From Brevibacillus agri (GTDB lineage Bacteria > Bacillota > Bacilli > Brevibacillales > Brevibacillaceae), in contig NZ_CP026363.1 of assembly GCF_004117055.1 (NCBI RefSeq), forward strand, positions 3,526,001 through 3,590,000: 64,000 nt of DNA. The letters run 5' to 3'. Below the pieces are notes generated by a model. The model had not been told where the DNA came from. It did not search any database and was given only the letters and a program-made list of their open reading frames with translations. Made by a program: the position numbers and the translations under genes. The stretch's first letter is position 1, and every line of letters starts with the position of its first letter. Of the stretch, positions 16,569 to 26,049 are shown piece after piece.

Positions 16569-16721
16569 CTAGCACGGCCTAATGGCGTTTTTCATTTCCC
16601 ACCGTTCTTTTTCCTTCGATAACTTTGCGCTTATAAAAAAACACCCCCTAATCGGATTTTCACTCCGCTCGGTGGGTGTACATACCGCAAAAGCTGCGAG
16701 TATGTACCATGCACGTTTCAT
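16569..16721 (-). CDS. putative 50-residue peptide, possible type I toxin-like or leader ORF
   Basis: An ATG at 16721 is preceded by GGAGG at 6 nt and could encode a 50-residue peptide beginning MKRAWYILAAFAVC, a short hydrophobic start, then polar sequence. The intrinsic terminator of the transcript (16634-16680) falls inside the frame, so the full peptide may not be made. A second, overlapping 24-codon frame starts at an ATG 10 nt upstream, also with a Shine-Dalgarno-like AAAGGA. The coding status is therefore doubtful. I list it because the ribosome-binding site is strong. Confidence 0.3.
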   Translation of the reverse strand: MKRAWYILAAFAVCTPTERSENPIRGCFFISAKLSKEKERWEMKNAIRPC

Positions 16722-16752
16722 GGCAAACCTCCATTTGTATTCCTTTCCTTAT
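16634..16752 (-). ncRNA. candidate structured small RNA with promoter and terminator
   Basis: On the minus strand an extended -10 element TGGTATCAT (about 16752-16760) would start a transcript of roughly 115 nt. It contains a 12-bp stem with a single bulge (16678-16707: arms GTACATAC/GTATGTAC and CGCA/TGCG around a 5-nt loop). Next comes a second hairpin with arms ACACCC/GGGTGT (16641-16679) ending in seven Ts. Promoter, compact folding and intrinsic terminator together suggest an independent small RNA or type I toxin mRNA. Confidence 0.5.
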
Positions 16753-17060
16753 GATACCATGCGGGCGAGAATGATCGGCAGTCAATGAACTACACACCCG
16801 ACCGCACAACCTTGGCAGCAAGTCCGGAAAGCATCACCGCAAGCTGAGCGCCTCCGGTAACGTTGTAACTTCGTGCGGTATGTTTCGCTCGTCGAGTTTA
16901 CTGCGGATGAAATCACGGCATTCGCCCGAATTTGTACCAAGGGATCGCGCTTGCCCACACCGCCACTTTGCTGCATTAAAACGAGATAGCGTTCGCATTT
17001 TCTTCCGCAGACGCGATGGCGTGTGCCCCGCGCTTTCACATACTAAAGTACAGAGACAAA

Positions 17061-17097
17061 AAAGCAAACGTCATCCCATTCAGGCAACGTTTGCTTT
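17061..17097 (-). terminator. 11-bp intrinsic terminator downstream of spo0A
   Basis: AAAGCAAACGT pairs perfectly with ACGTTTGCTTT around a 15-nt loop and is followed on the minus strand by further Ts. It lies about 190 nt beyond the spo0A stop and is the first terminator-like structure after that gene. Confidence 0.7.
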
Positions 17098-17284
17098 CGA
17101 ACGTGTATTCGGTTAGACTCGGCTCAACGATACATCACGTGAAGTTCACGATTTACGGAAGTGAACTCCTCACACGTTTTCGGAATGGCAGGAATCGAGT
17201 TTGTCAGAACGTCCCCGCAAATGATCGCAAAATTTACGGGAACAGACCGATCAGCCATTGTTTAAAAACGTTGTTATATTGCGC

Positions 17285-18073
17285 CTAACTAATCTTCGCC
17301 TCAATCCTTAACTTATCCGCGACCATCGCAATAAACTCGCTGTTGGTCGGCTTCGCCTTCGTGTTGGAAATCGTGTATCCAAACAGGCTGGAGATGGAAT
17401 CGAGATTTCCGCGGGACCAGGCGACTTCGATGGCGTGGCGGATGGCACGCTCGACGCGGCTTGCGGTGGTGTTGAACTTTTTGGCGATGTCCGGGTACAG
17501 GACTTTGGTGATCGAGCCGAGCAGCTCGACGTCGTTGTACACCATCGTGATGGCTTCGCGCAAATACAAATAGCCTTTGATGTGGGCAGGCACACCGATC
17601 TCGTGGATGATGCTGGTGATGCTTGCATCCAGGTTGCGGCCGCGCACTTGCAGAGTCGATTGCGGCTTGACCGATGTGACGAAGGAGGAGGCTGGCTTCG
17701 TCGTGATGATTTGACGGATGCGCTGCGCGAGGACCTCCATGTCAAACGGCTTGAGGATGTAGTAGGCAGCTCCCAGTTCAACCGCTTTCTTCGTAATCTC
17801 TTCCTGTCCGAATGCCGTCAGCATAATAATTTTGGGCTGCGGACTCAAGCGCATGGCCTGGATCTGCTCCAGGACGGCGAGTCCATCCAGGTGAGGCATA
17901 ATAATGTCCAAAATCAGTACATCCGGTACCCGTTCCTGCAGCAAGCGCACAACTTCATTGCCGTTGTACGCGACACCGATGACGTTCATGTCATACTGGC
18001 TGCTGATATACTCTTCCAACAGGCTTACAAATTCTCGGTTATCATCTGCCAACAACACTTCAATCTTGCTCAA
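17285..18073 (-). CDS. spo0A: master sporulation response regulator Spo0A
   Basis: Spo0A is the phosphorelay end point that switches the cell from growth to sporulation. The receiver domain (about 1-125) has the acidic pair Asp10/Asp11, phospho-acceptor Asp56 in [12 protein letters not shown] and the phospho-signalling Lys in LKPFD. The C-terminal DNA-binding domain (about 145-262) has the family-specific recognition helix region [16 protein letters not shown]. The start is a TTG at 18073 with AGGAGG 7 nt upstream, giving 262 residues. Upstream lie a sigma-H promoter and two 0A boxes, pointing to autoregulation as in B. subtilis. Confidence 0.97.
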   Translation of the reverse strand: MSKIEVLLADDNREFVSLLEEYISSQYDMNVIGVAYNGNEVVRLLQERVPDVLILDIIMPHLDGLAVLEQIQAMRLSPQPKIIMLTAFGQEEITKKAVELGAAYYILKPFDMEVLAQRIRQIITTKPASSFVTSVKPQSTLQVRGRNLDASITSIIHEIGVPAHIKGYLYLREAITMVYNDVELLGSITKVLYPDIAKKFNTTASRVERAIRHAIEVAWSRGNLDSISSLFGYTISNTKAKPTNSEFIAMVADKLRIEAKIS

Positions 18074-18181
18074 GGTCGTTCCTCCTAACAATGGACGGTC
18101 TTTTGGAAAGAAGGTGGCGTTCTAGGGGGTTCCATTTCTACAAACGATTAGTCCATACCATCTTTTTCTCTGAGAAAAATA

Positions 18182-18208
18182 ATTCGACAAAGCCATATTC
18201 ATTCCTGC
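18182..18208 (-). promoter_or_regulatory. sigma-H promoter of spo0A, overlapped by a 0A box
   Basis: On the minus strand GCAGGAATG, then 11 bp, then GTCGAAT fit the sigma-H consensus RNAGGAWWW-N11/12-RNNGAAT (one -35 position off). The -10 region is itself part of a TGTCGAA 0A box. B. subtilis spo0A also has a sigma-H start-up promoter. Confidence 0.75.
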
Positions 18209-18248
18209 CAATGACGAAAGATTGAATGATTTTACTGATATTTCGACA
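18183..18248 (-). promoter_or_regulatory. two 0A boxes upstream of spo0A
   Basis: Exact TGTCGAA boxes occur on the minus strand at 18183-18189 and 18242-18248, each preceded by CTT, 59 bp apart. The first overlaps the sigma-H -10 element. Spo0A-P would thus bind its own promoter; whether it activates or represses cannot be told from sequence. Confidence 0.7.
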
Positions 18249-18382
18249 AAGAATCCCCTCATTTTTCATCTATTCGTCATAAGCCTCCATGACTTTACCA
18301 TGCAAGCCGACGTCGTTCCAGTGGAAGGTTATGCTTATGGCGACGGTTTGAAGCTTACGGTCTTGCGCGCATGGTGCCATGG

Positions 18383-18417
18383 AAAAAAGCCGCCTCGCTT
18401 CGTTTGCGTGACGGCTC
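18383..18417 (-). terminator. intrinsic terminator after spoIVB
   Basis: On the minus strand an 11-position stem (AGCCG outer pairs, one wobble and one mismatch) closes on a short loop and ends in six Ts, 13 nt after the spoIVB stop. It separates spoIVB from the spo0A promoter. Confidence 0.8.
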
Positions 18418-18429
18418 GTCTCTTCGTAT

Positions 18430-19764
18430 TCAGGCAGCCTGTTCGGCTTTGGCATTCGACTGCGGGGCGTTGCGCACCTGCACGCCTGCATCCTGCAGCA
18501 TCCATTCAATGTAGCAGCCATAGCCCGATGTCGGGTCGTTGACAAAGACATGCGTGACGGCGCCTACAATCTTGCCGTTTTGAATGATCGGGCTACCGCT
18601 CATTCCTTGTACGATGCCGCCTGTCTTTTCCAAAAGACGTTTGTCCGTCACCTTGATTATCATGCCCTTTGTTGCGGGAAAATGCTGCTTGATGACGTTG
18701 GCGATCTCGATATCGAACTCCTCCACCTTCTGTCCTTCGACGACGGTGAGGATTTTCGCAGGACCTTCCACGACCTGCTCGGCGAGCGCTACAGGGAGCG
18801 GCTCACGGTAATAGCTGCGCTTTGGCTCGTCTTTCATTTTGCCGAAGATGCCAAACGGCGTGTTTTTGGTGATGTTCCCCAGCACTTCGCTTTCGTTGTA
18901 AAAGCGGGCGAATTTTTCTCCCGGATTGCCGCTCTGTCCTTTTTCGATCGACGTCACGCTCGCCTGGACGATCTGGCCATCCCCTACCACGATGGCTTGG
19001 CCCGTATCGACATCGGAAATGACGTGTCCCAGCGCGCCGTACGCCTTGGAATTGGGATCGTAAAAGGTCAAAGTGCCCACGCCAGCCGCTGAGTCGCGAA
19101 TGTACAGTCCCATCCGGTATTCCCCGTCTTTTTGGTCCTTGGCGGGATGGAGCGTCAGATTCAGCTTTTCTTTCCCGCGCACGACGAGCAACTGCACCGG
19201 GCTATTCTTTTTTCCGGCTTCGTTAATCAGCTTCTTTACTTCGTTCATTTCATTGATGTACAGATCATTCATTTTGACAATCATGTCACCAACGTGAATG
19301 CCTGCCTGCTCGCCAGGGGAAGCCTTGCTTTTGCCATTGTCCACGAGGTGATGACCGACAACGAGAACACCCGCCGTTTGCAGCTTGACCCCGATCGATT
19401 GCCCACCAGGGTACAACCGCAGGTCCGGCAGCACATTTACTTTTACAGCCGTCAGCGGAATGTTTCGCCATTTTACCTGCAATTCGGCTTCTCCAGCCCT
19501 GCGCGGTTCTACCGACATCGGCTGGCTCAAATCAACGGATACTTCGCGCGCTTCTGTCCCGTTGACGTGCAAAATGTCAGGATTGCTATTGATTAGCGTG
19601 CCCATCACCGGCACGGAGACCCGGAGTTGCTCAAGGGACCCTTCCATCAAACGCAATTCACGGGGAAAGGAGGACAGATCGCGAAACGGGGTGGAACTCA
19701 CGACAAGCGCCGTGATGAGGAGAAGGAGACTTCCCATCCATTTTCTTTTGTTTTGTCGGATCAC
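18430..19764 (-). CDS. spoIVB: SpoIVB serine peptidase
   Basis: SpoIVB is made in the forespore and secreted into the intermembrane space, where it cleaves SpoIVFA to trigger pro-sigma-K processing. The 444-residue protein has an N-terminal membrane anchor (about 10-25), a PDZ domain (about 120-200, around PGEQAGIHVGD) and an S55 peptidase domain. The likely catalytic triad is His247 in ALGHVISD, Asp374 in VTDKRLL and Ser389 in VQGMSGSPI, in line with B. subtilis. The GTG at 19764 is 9 nt after AGGAG; a TTG two codons earlier is closer to it. A forespore-type promoter precedes the gene. Confidence 0.95.
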   Translation of the reverse strand: MIRQNKRKWMGSLLLLITALVVSSTPFRDLSSFPRELRLMEGSLEQLRVSVPVMGTLINSNPDILHVNGTEAREVSVDLSQPMSVEPRRAGEAELQVKWRNIPLTAVKVNVLPDLRLYPGGQSIGVKLQTAGVLVVGHHLVDNGKSKASPGEQAGIHVGDMIVKMNDLYINEMNEVKKLINEAGKKNSPVQLLVVRGKEKLNLTLHPAKDQKDGEYRMGLYIRDSAAGVGTLTFYDPNSKAYGALGHVISDVDTGQAIVVGDGQIVQASVTSIEKGQSGNPGEKFARFYNESEVLGNITKNTPFGIFGKMKDEPKRSYYREPLPVALAEQVVEGPAKILTVVEGQKVEEFDIEIANVIKQHFPATKGMIIKVTDKRLLEKTGGIVQGMSGSPIIQNGKIVGAVTHVFVNDPTSGYGCYIEWMLQDAGVQVRNAPQSNAKAEQAA

Positions 19765-19828
19765 CAGCAATCACTCCTACCGTTCCCTACCTACACCTAC
19801 AAAGAGACACCTCCACCTTGTGTACTTT

Positions 19829-19858
19829 TAATGTTGCCCCCAGCCAAGCGGATTATGT
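19829..19858 (-). promoter_or_regulatory. sigma-F/sigma-G-type promoter of spoIVB
   Basis: On the minus strand ACATA, exactly 15 bp, then GGCAACATTA: the -10 fits the forespore consensus GGNRANANTR at every defined position and the -35 differs from GYATA only in its first base. It lies about 65 nt upstream of the spoIVB start, in keeping with forespore expression of this gene in B. subtilis. Confidence 0.72.
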
Positions 19859-19905
19859 CAGGAAAATCCCTCACCTGCCAGCGTCTTTGCAAACTTTTTT
19901 GCGTC

Positions 19906-19940
19906 AAAAAAAGACTGCCAACCCGGATCAGTTGACAGCC
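19906..19940 (-). terminator. intrinsic terminator at the end of recN
   Basis: A 10-bp stem with two wobble pairs (GGCTG-CAAC against GTTG-CAGTC) overlaps the recN stop codon and ends in seven Ts on the minus strand. It separates recN from the spoIVB promoter. Confidence 0.8.
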
Positions 19941-21652
19941 TTTCTTTCGCGGCCGAGGACAATCATCTCGCGCGCGTGTTCTTCTGTTTTCGCCGTTACT
20001 TCCGCCCCGCTGAGCATGCGGGCAAGCTCGGTCACCCGCTCCTCCTCCGAGAGCCTCGTCACGACCGTTTTCGTCTCGTGCTCGCTCATTTCCTTTTTAA
20101 TGAGAAAATGAGCATCGGCCATGGATGCTACTTGCGGCAAGTGCGTAATGCACAATACTTGCCGCTTCTGGGCGACTCGGGCCAGCTTTTCGGCAATCGC
20201 CTGCGCCGCTCTTCCGCTTACCCCTGTGTCGACCTCGTCAAAAATCAGCGTCTCCACCTGATCGGTTCCGGCGAGAATCGTTTTGATCGCCAGCATCACC
20301 CGCGACAGCTCCCCGCCGGAAGCGATCTTTGCCAGCGGGCGCAATGGCTCGCCCGGGTTCGGGGAGATCAAAAACTCGATCTGGTCCATGCCGTTCGCGT
20401 CGACGTGCCGCTTGATCCCTTCGATTTCTACCCCTTCCTCGTCAGGGGTCTGGCGCACGTCAATGGCGAAGCGCGCCCGTTCCATGTGCAGCTCTTTTAG
20501 CTGCTGCTCGATCTCGCGGGCGAGCTTCGTCGCACACTCCTGGCGAATGACGGACAGCTCCAGCGCCTCTACGGCCAAGTCTGCTGCCAGCTCTTGCAGC
20601 CGCTTTTCCACCTGTTGCAGCCGATCTTCGTAATGGTGCATCTCGTCCAGCTCGTCGGAAATCGTTGCCGCGTACTCCAAAATGTCGTCCACGCTTTTTC
20701 CGTACTTGCGCTTCAAGGACTGGATCTGATCGAGCCTGCGCTCCACTTCCGCGAGCTGCTCCGGCTCAAAGTCGAGGTGGTAGGAGAGCTGGCGCAGCTT
20801 GTGCACGACGTCTTCAATCTGGTAGTACGCCGTCTGCACCGTCTCGAGAATCGGAGCCAACTGCTCCTCGTACAGCACCCCGCGCTCCAGCTCGCTCATC
20901 GCATGTCCGAGCCAGTCCATGCCTTTTTGATCGCCGTGCAGCGAGCGGTACGCATCCTGGACGGTCGCGTAAACCTTCTCAATGTTCATCCACTTTTTGC
21001 GCTGCTGCATCAGCTTTTCGTCCTCGCCCGGCGAAAGCGCAGCCGCTTCGATCTCGTCCAACTGGTATTGCAAAAGGTCAATGCGCTGCACCAGCTCGCG
21101 CTCGTTGCGGGCCATCCGTTCGAGGTCCTGCTTCGTTTTCCGGTACGCGGCGTACAGCTTGCCGTACTCCTCTTTCGCCGCTCCGAGCGCGGCCTCGCCG
21201 TAGGCGTCGAGCCAGTTGATATGCTTGTCCGCCTGCATCAGCATGTGCGTGTCGTGCTGTCCGTGCACCGTGACCAGCCACGGTCCCAGCTCGCGCAGCA
21301 TGGCAAGCGTCACCATCTGCCCGTTCAGGCGAATGATGCTTTTGCCCTGGTTGGAAATGTCGCGGCGGACGACGAGCATGCCATCTTGCTCGACTTGTAC
21401 GCCGACGTTGGCACACACCGCGAGCGCCGGATGGCCAGGCGGCAGTTCAAACAGCCCTTCCACCTCTGCGCGCTGTTCGCCATAGCGGACAAAATCTGCG
21501 GAGGCGCGACCGCCCAGAAGCAGCCCGAGCGCGTCGATAATGATGGATTTTCCGGCCCCCGTCTCCCCTGTGAGGATATTCAGCCCGCGCTGAAAAGAGA
21601 CAGTGACCGATTTAATGATGGCAAAATTACGGATAGAGAGTTCCACTAGCAT
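19928..21652 (-). CDS. recN: DNA repair protein RecN
   Basis: RecN is an SMC-like ATPase that gathers broken DNA ends early in recombinational repair. The 574 residues show Walker A GETGAGKS near residue 30 and long coiled-coil arms at about 155-230 and 280-375. The C-terminal Walker B region is LIFDEVDTGVSG with SGGELSRVMLA before it. The ATG at 21652 follows AGGTGG. It follows argR after 16 nt, the order found in B. subtilis. Confidence 0.95.
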   Translation of the reverse strand: MLVELSIRNFAIIKSVTVSFQRGLNILTGETGAGKSIIIDALGLLLGGRASADFVRYGEQRAEVEGLFELPPGHPALAVCANVGVQVEQDGMLVVRRDISNQGKSIIRLNGQMVTLAMLRELGPWLVTVHGQHDTHMLMQADKHINWLDAYGEAALGAAKEEYGKLYAAYRKTKQDLERMARNERELVQRIDLLQYQLDEIEAAALSPGEDEKLMQQRKKWMNIEKVYATVQDAYRSLHGDQKGMDWLGHAMSELERGVLYEEQLAPILETVQTAYYQIEDVVHKLRQLSYHLDFEPEQLAEVERRLDQIQSLKRKYGKSVDDILEYAATISDELDEMHHYEDRLQQVEKRLQELAADLAVEALELSVIRQECATKLAREIEQQLKELHMERARFAIDVRQTPDEEGVEIEGIKRHVDANGMDQIEFLISPNPGEPLRPLAKIASGGELSRVMLAIKTILAGTDQVETLIFDEVDTGVSGRAAQAIAEKLARVAQKRQVLCITHLPQVASMADAHFLIKKEMSEHETKTVVTRLSEEERVTELARMLSGAEVTAKTEEHAREMIVLGRERKAVN

Positions 21653-21668
21653 CTGTTGCGCCCACCTT

Positions 21669-22118
21669 CTACAGCATTTCCATAAAGCGCTTGGTGACTT
21701 CCGCTGTATTTTCCTTGGAACGGCAAATAATCAGGATCGTGTTGTCCCCGCTGATCGTGCCCATGATCTCTTCCCAAGGCAGGTTGTCAATCAGCTCCGC
21801 TACGGCGTTGGCATGGCCGGAAAGTGTTTTCAGCACGATGAAGTGATCGGCCTGGTCGATGCTGACAAACGAGTCGACCAACATCCGTTTGAGCTTTTGC
21901 AGCGGATTGAATTTTTGTTCAGCAGGCATGGAATATTTATATCGCCCATCAGAGAGTGGCACCTTCACCAGATGCAATTCCTTGATGTCTCGGGATACTG
22001 TCGCCTGCGTAACATTGAACCCTGCAGCGCGCAGTCGCTCCACCAGTTCATCCTGAGTTTCCACCTCTTGGTTGCTGATGATATCCCGAATACGGATATG
22101 TCGTTGCCCCTTGTTCAT
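21669..22118 (-). CDS. argR: arginine repressor ArgR/AhrC
   Basis: This hexameric arginine-sensing regulator represses arginine synthesis and activates catabolism. The 149-residue protein has the N-terminal winged helix ([21 protein letters not shown]) and the C-terminal oligomerisation/arginine-binding domain with [12 protein letters not shown]. The ATG at 22118 has GGGAG at 8 nt; a GTG- or ATG-led extension to 22133 overlaps nadK and is less likely. It starts 5 nt after the nadK stop. Confidence 0.94.
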   Translation of the reverse strand: MNKGQRHIRIRDIISNQEVETQDELVERLRAAGFNVTQATVSRDIKELHLVKVPLSDGRYKYSMPAEQKFNPLQKLKRMLVDSFVSIDQADHFIVLKTLSGHANAVAELIDNLPWEEIMGTISGDNTILIICRSKENTAEVTKRFMEML

Positions 22119-22123
22119 ATGGA

Positions 22124-22981
22124 TTACTCCCATTCCCCTTGTAGTTTCGTGCGAATTGCTTCAAAAAAGCTGCCCTTTTTCCACTTGATGAGCGGAGTGA
22201 CGCACGGAGACTTTTTGATGTAGATTTGATCGCCGCCCTCCAGCCGGTAACCGAACTGGCCGTCGATGGACAGCCCCATCTCCTGGTGGATGGCATCGAC
22301 CTCTACGCGAATCGTCTGATTGCCCGACAACACCATCGGCCGCGCCGTCAGCGAATGGGGCGCCACCGGAGTCAGTAATAGCATGTCCACATTCGGGGCC
22401 ACAATCGGTCCGCCCGCAGACAGCGAATAGGCGGTAGATCCGGTCGGACTCGATACGATGACCCCATCTCCGCTGAACGTAGCTACGTATTCGTCATCCG
22501 AGTAGACAGCGCATTGAATGATCCGGCAAAAAGAGCCTTTGGCGATCCCGATGTCATTCATCGCGGTATATGTACCCAGCGTGCTGCCTTTGCGGACTAA
22601 TGACGCTTCCAGCATGGCGCGCTCTTCGATATTGTACTTGCCTGAAAGCAGATTATCTACGGCGTGAGGCAGGTGCTCCGGCTCCGCTTCTGACAAAAAG
22701 CCCAGCGTGCCCAGATTGATCCCGAAAATGGGGATCGATCGTCCGGCGAGCTTGCGGGCGATGCTGAGCAGCGTTCCGTCGCCGCCGAGCACACAGACCA
22801 GGTCAGCGTGGCTGCCGATTTGCTCGATGGAAGCACCCAGCTCGGCGCGCCCCAAATCCGATGCGATCGTTTCGTCCAAAAATACGTGCGCTCCCCGTAC
22901 CTCCAACAGATAGACGAGCTCCCGCGCCACGATCCGTGCCTCGGGCTTTCCTTTGTTTGCAATGATTCCTATCTTTTTCAC
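22124..22981 (-). CDS. nadK: NAD kinase
   Basis: NAD kinase phosphorylates NAD to NADP in the cytoplasm. The 285-residue protein has the GGDGT motif ([12 protein letters not shown]), the NDIGI segment and [16 protein letters not shown] typical of bacterial NAD kinases. The GTG at 22981 gives the usual [12 protein letters not shown]-terminus and has GGGGTGG 5 nt upstream; another GTG three codons earlier has a poorer site. It sits between tlyA and argR, an insertion relative to B. subtilis, where nadK maps elsewhere. Confidence 0.94.
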   Translation of the reverse strand: MKKIGIIANKGKPEARIVARELVYLLEVRGAHVFLDETIASDLGRAELGASIEQIGSHADLVCVLGGDGTLLSIARKLAGRSIPIFGINLGTLGFLSEAEPEHLPHAVDNLLSGKYNIEERAMLEASLVRKGSTLGTYTAMNDIGIAKGSFCRIIQCAVYSDDEYVATFSGDGVIVSSPTGSTAYSLSAGGPIVAPNVDMLLLTPVAPHSLTARPMVLSGNQTIRVEVDAIHQEMGLSIDGQFGYRLEGGDQIYIKKSPCVTPLIKWKKGSFFEAIRTKLQGEWE

Positions 22982-23046
22982 ATGGTCCACCCCAAACTGG
23001 TTGGTTGGAAATCCTTATACAAGTATACAACTTTTCATGCATAAAT

Positions 23047-23083
23047 AAAAAGCCTCGATTGCAACAAAACTCCCGAGGCTTTT
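23047..23083. terminator. 10-bp intrinsic terminator between tlyA and nadK
   Basis: AAAAGCCTCG pairs with CGAGGCTTTT around a 17-nt loop. Transcripts ending tlyA would stop here, so nadK-argR-recN probably has its own promoter in the 23000-23046 gap. Confidence 0.82.
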
Positions 23084-23094
23084 GTTTTTTGTCC

Positions 23095-23913
23095 CTATTT
23101 CAATTTGGCATGGGCCTGCGCGACAACCTCGCCGACGAGCTTCAGCCACGCTTCGGCGTCCATGCCGCCTTCGCTTTTTGCCACATGCATGACAAATTCA
23201 ATATTGCCCTCGCCGCCCGTAATCGGCGAAAAGTCCAATCCTTTCAGCGCAAATCCAAGGCCGCTGGCGAATTGCCCGATGTCCGTCAACACCGCTTCGT
23301 GTATTTCCGGCTCCCGCACAATCCCGTTTTTTCCGACCTTGTCCTTGCCTGCCTCAAACTGCGGCTTGACCAAGGCCACTACGTCTCCGCCTTCTTTTAA
23401 AAAGCGGTACAGGACGGGCAAGATCAAGCGCAGCGAGATAAAGGAAACATCAATGGAAGCGGCGTCCGGACGCTCCTGTTCGAAGGCTTCCGGGTCCATG
23501 TGGCGGAAGTTGGTCCGCTCCATGACGACGACTCGCTCATCCTGGCGCAGACTCCACGCGAGCTGTCCGTAGCCGACGTCAATCGCGTAGACGAGGCGGG
23601 CGCCGTTTTGCAGGGCGCAGTCGGTGAATCCGCCTGTCGAGGCTCCGATGTCCATCATGACTTTGTCGTGCAAGTCGATGCCAAACACTTTCAGCGCCTT
23701 TTCCAGCTTCAGCCCGCCGCGGCTGACGTACGGATGGACCTCGCCTTTGACCGTAATCGCGACGTCCTCGGCAAATTTGGTGCCTGGCTTGTCGCAGCGC
23801 TCTCCCGCCACCTGAACCAGCCCAGCCATGACGGCTGCTTTCGCTTTTTCCCGGGTTTCAAAATGTCCCCGTTCGACGAGCAATACGTCGACTCGTTCTT
23901 TTCTCACACTCAT
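23095..23913 (-). CDS. tlyA: TlyA-family S4/FtsJ-like RNA methyltransferase (YqxC)
   Basis: This is probably a SAM-dependent rRNA 2'-O-methyltransferase. The N-terminal S4 RNA-binding domain spans about residues 1-65. The FtsJ-like domain follows with SAM motif [13 protein letters not shown]. The length of 272 residues is usual for TlyA/YqxC. Its ATG overlaps the dxs stop (ATGA), so translation is coupled to dxs, and the terminator at 23047-23083 follows. The long upstream extension to 24087 lies wholly inside dxs and is rejected. Haemolysin activity given to older homologues is not implied. Confidence 0.88.
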   Translation of the reverse strand: MSVRKERVDVLLVERGHFETREKAKAAVMAGLVQVAGERCDKPGTKFAEDVAITVKGEVHPYVSRGGLKLEKALKVFGIDLHDKVMMDIGASTGGFTDCALQNGARLVYAIDVGYGQLAWSLRQDERVVVMERTNFRHMDPEAFEQERPDAASIDVSFISLRLILPVLYRFLKEGGDVVALVKPQFEAGKDKVGKNGIVREPEIHEAVLTDIGQFASGLGFALKGLDFSPITGGEGNIEFVMHVAKSEGGMDAEAWLKLVGEVVAQAHAKLK

Positions 23914-25796
23914 GCTTCCAGTACACCCTTCGATATCGGCATCAAGGCGCGTACCCGGGAAGCGATGTTCTCCACGGTCAGCTCGACCTCTTGACGCTGT
24001 TCTTTTACGCTGCCATGCTCGACAAAATAATCCGGAACGGCAACGACCTGCACGTTCACGCCGTGGTAGCCCGCGCGGTTGTAACATTCGATGACGGCGC
24101 TGCCGAATCCGCCCATTTCACAGCCTTCCTCGACGGTGACGATGTCGTAGCCTTCCTTCGCCAGCCTGAACAACAGCTCCTCATCGAGCGGCTTGCAGAA
24201 GCGGGCATTGACGAGCATCGGTCTGATTCCTTCCGCATTCAACTGGTTGACTGCCTGCTCCGCCAGTTCAAATACATGGCCAAACGAGAGGATCGCCACT
24301 TGCTTTCCTTCGCGGACGATCTCCGCCTTGCCGATCGGCAACACTTGCAGCTCCCGATCCAGCGGCACGCCGCGCGCTGGCAGGCGCGGGTAGCGGTAGG
24401 AGATCGGCCCTTCGTTGTAGGCCAACGCCGTTTTCATCATGTGGCGCAGCTCGTTTTCGTCCTTTGGCGCCATGATGACCATGTTCGGAATGATGCGCAT
24501 GAACGCGATATCGTACATGCCCTGATGGGTTTCCCCGTCCGCCCCGACCAGTCCTGCCCGGTCGACCGCAAACACGACGTTCAGCTTTTGTCTCGCTACA
24601 TCGTGAATCAACTGGTCGTACGCCCGCTGCAAAAACGTCGAGTAAATCGCAAGCACCGGCTTCAAACCTTGTGTCGCAAGGCCAGCCGCAAAGGTACAAG
24701 CGTGCTGCTCGGCAATCCCGACGTCAAACAGGCGGTCCGGGTATTTTTGTCCAAACGGAATCAGGCCGGAGCCTGCCGGCATGGCTGGGGTCACTGCCAC
24801 GAGCGACTTGTCTTCCGCAGCCAGCTCGATCATCGTTTCCGCAAAGACGGACGTGTAGGTCGGTGCCGACTTCGGCGTATCCCCGGACTCGATTTTGTAC
24901 GTGCCGATTCCGTGCCATTTCACGGAATCCGCCTCTGCCGGAGCGTAGCCTTTGCCTTTTTTCGTAATCGCGTGAATCAGTACCGGGCCTTTTGTCTGCT
25001 TGGCCGTTTTCAGCGTATCGACCAACAGCTCCATGTTGTGGCCGTCAATCGGCCCGATGTAGGTGAAGCCCAGTTCCTCGAATAGAACGCCGGATACGAG
25101 CAAATACTTCATGCTGTCCTTGAAGCGCTCGGCGATTGAGGCCAGCTTGCCGCCTACGGCCGGGATGGATTTGAGCAGCCCTTCGACCTCGTCCTTGGCC
25201 CACTGGTAGTTTTCCGTGGAGCGGATTTTGCCCAGGTAGTTATGCAAAGCGCCCACGTTTGGCGCGATGGACATCTCGTTGTCATTCAACACGACGATGA
25301 CGTTTTTGCGCTCGTGCCCGATATGGTTCAACGCTTCCAGCGCCATGCCGCCCGTCAGCGCCCCGTCTCCGATGATCGCCACGACGTGGTTTTTTTCTTT
25401 TTTCAGATCGCGGGCGGTCGCCATCCCCATCGCAGCGGACAAGGATGTGCTGCTGTGCCCGGTCTCCCAGACGTCATGCGGGCTCTCGTTCATCTTGGGG
25501 AAGCCGCACAACCCTTTGTACTGGCGCAACGTAGGGAACATATCCCGGCGTCCTGTCAGCATTTTATGTACGTATGCCTGGTGCCCGACATCCCAAATCA
25601 GCTTGTCCTTGGGGCTGTTAAACACGTAGTGCAAAGCCAGCGTCAGCTCGACAACGCCCAAATTCGGCGCGAGGTGTCCCCCCGTCTTTGAGAGCGTCTC
25701 GACGAGAAACTGCCTGATTTCGGATGCCAGCGTATGAAGCTGCTGCGAATTGCACTTTTTCAGGTCTTGAGGATCATTTATGGTAGTAAGCAGCAT
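23910..25796 (-). CDS. dxs: 1-deoxy-D-xylulose-5-phosphate synthase
   Basis: Dxs performs the first step of the methylerythritol-phosphate pathway, joining pyruvate and glyceraldehyde-3-phosphate with thiamine diphosphate. The 628 residues have the GDGALTGG cofactor-binding motif, [10 protein letters not shown] near residue 70 and the central-domain Glu in VGIAEQHA. The product feeds IspA, encoded across the inverted pepF gene. In B. subtilis dxs directly follows ispA in an operon; here dxs must have its own promoter in the 25797-26040 gap, since pepF runs the opposite way. Confidence 0.95.
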   Translation of the reverse strand: MLLTTINDPQDLKKCNSQQLHTLASEIRQFLVETLSKTGGHLAPNLGVVELTLALHYVFNSPKDKLIWDVGHQAYVHKMLTGRRDMFPTLRQYKGLCGFPKMNESPHDVWETGHSSTSLSAAMGMATARDLKKEKNHVVAIIGDGALTGGMALEALNHIGHERKNVIVVLNDNEMSIAPNVGALHNYLGKIRSTENYQWAKDEVEGLLKSIPAVGGKLASIAERFKDSMKYLLVSGVLFEELGFTYIGPIDGHNMELLVDTLKTAKQTKGPVLIHAITKKGKGYAPAEADSVKWHGIGTYKIESGDTPKSAPTYTSVFAETMIELAAEDKSLVAVTPAMPAGSGLIPFGQKYPDRLFDVGIAEQHACTFAAGLATQGLKPVLAIYSTFLQRAYDQLIHDVARQKLNVVFAVDRAGLVGADGETHQGMYDIAFMRIIPNMVIMAPKDENELRHMMKTALAYNEGPISYRYPRLPARGVPLDRELQVLPIGKAEIVREGKQVAILSFGHVFELAEQAVNQLNAEGIRPMLVNARFCKPLDEELLFRLAKEGYDIVTVEEGCEMGGFGSAVIECYNRAGYHGVNVQVVAVPDYFVEHGSVKEQRQEVELTVENIASRVRALMPISKGVLEA

Positions 25797-26049
25797 TGGT
25801 ATTCCTCACTTTCCACTGTTCGTTCTCCGGCGATTGTGCATGCTGCAATTCAATCCACCACATGGAAAACTAGGCTTCTTCGTTGTGGCCTGGAGCCTAT
25901 ACTCCGCTTAATTTCAACTTGATTCATTATAACGGTTTCTTCATAAAAACACCACTTTTGATCCACACTCGCAATCTTGTGCGCAACGGCTGCTAACTTC
26001 TGGTAAAATAAAATGGATCAATCCATTCGAGAAAAAAGAGGTGGACCCC

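Larger units (their letters stand above)
16370..17284. other. gene-poor region, no protein gene of normal size supported
   Basis: About 900 nt separate the MBL promoter from the spo0A stop. Only short, phase-switching frames occur. On the minus strand around 16780-17060 several frames each carry protein-like fragments (for example one ending LAAKVVRSGV before a stop), which may be a decayed gene. The supported contents are the small-RNA candidate at 16636-16752, a possible plus-strand promoter at 16436-16466 and a terminator at 17061-17097. Confidence 0.45.

Noticed and set aside
17016..17288. A 90-codon plus-strand frame downstream of spo0A
   Set aside because: It runs through the terminator hairpin at 17061-17097 and has no recognisable features.
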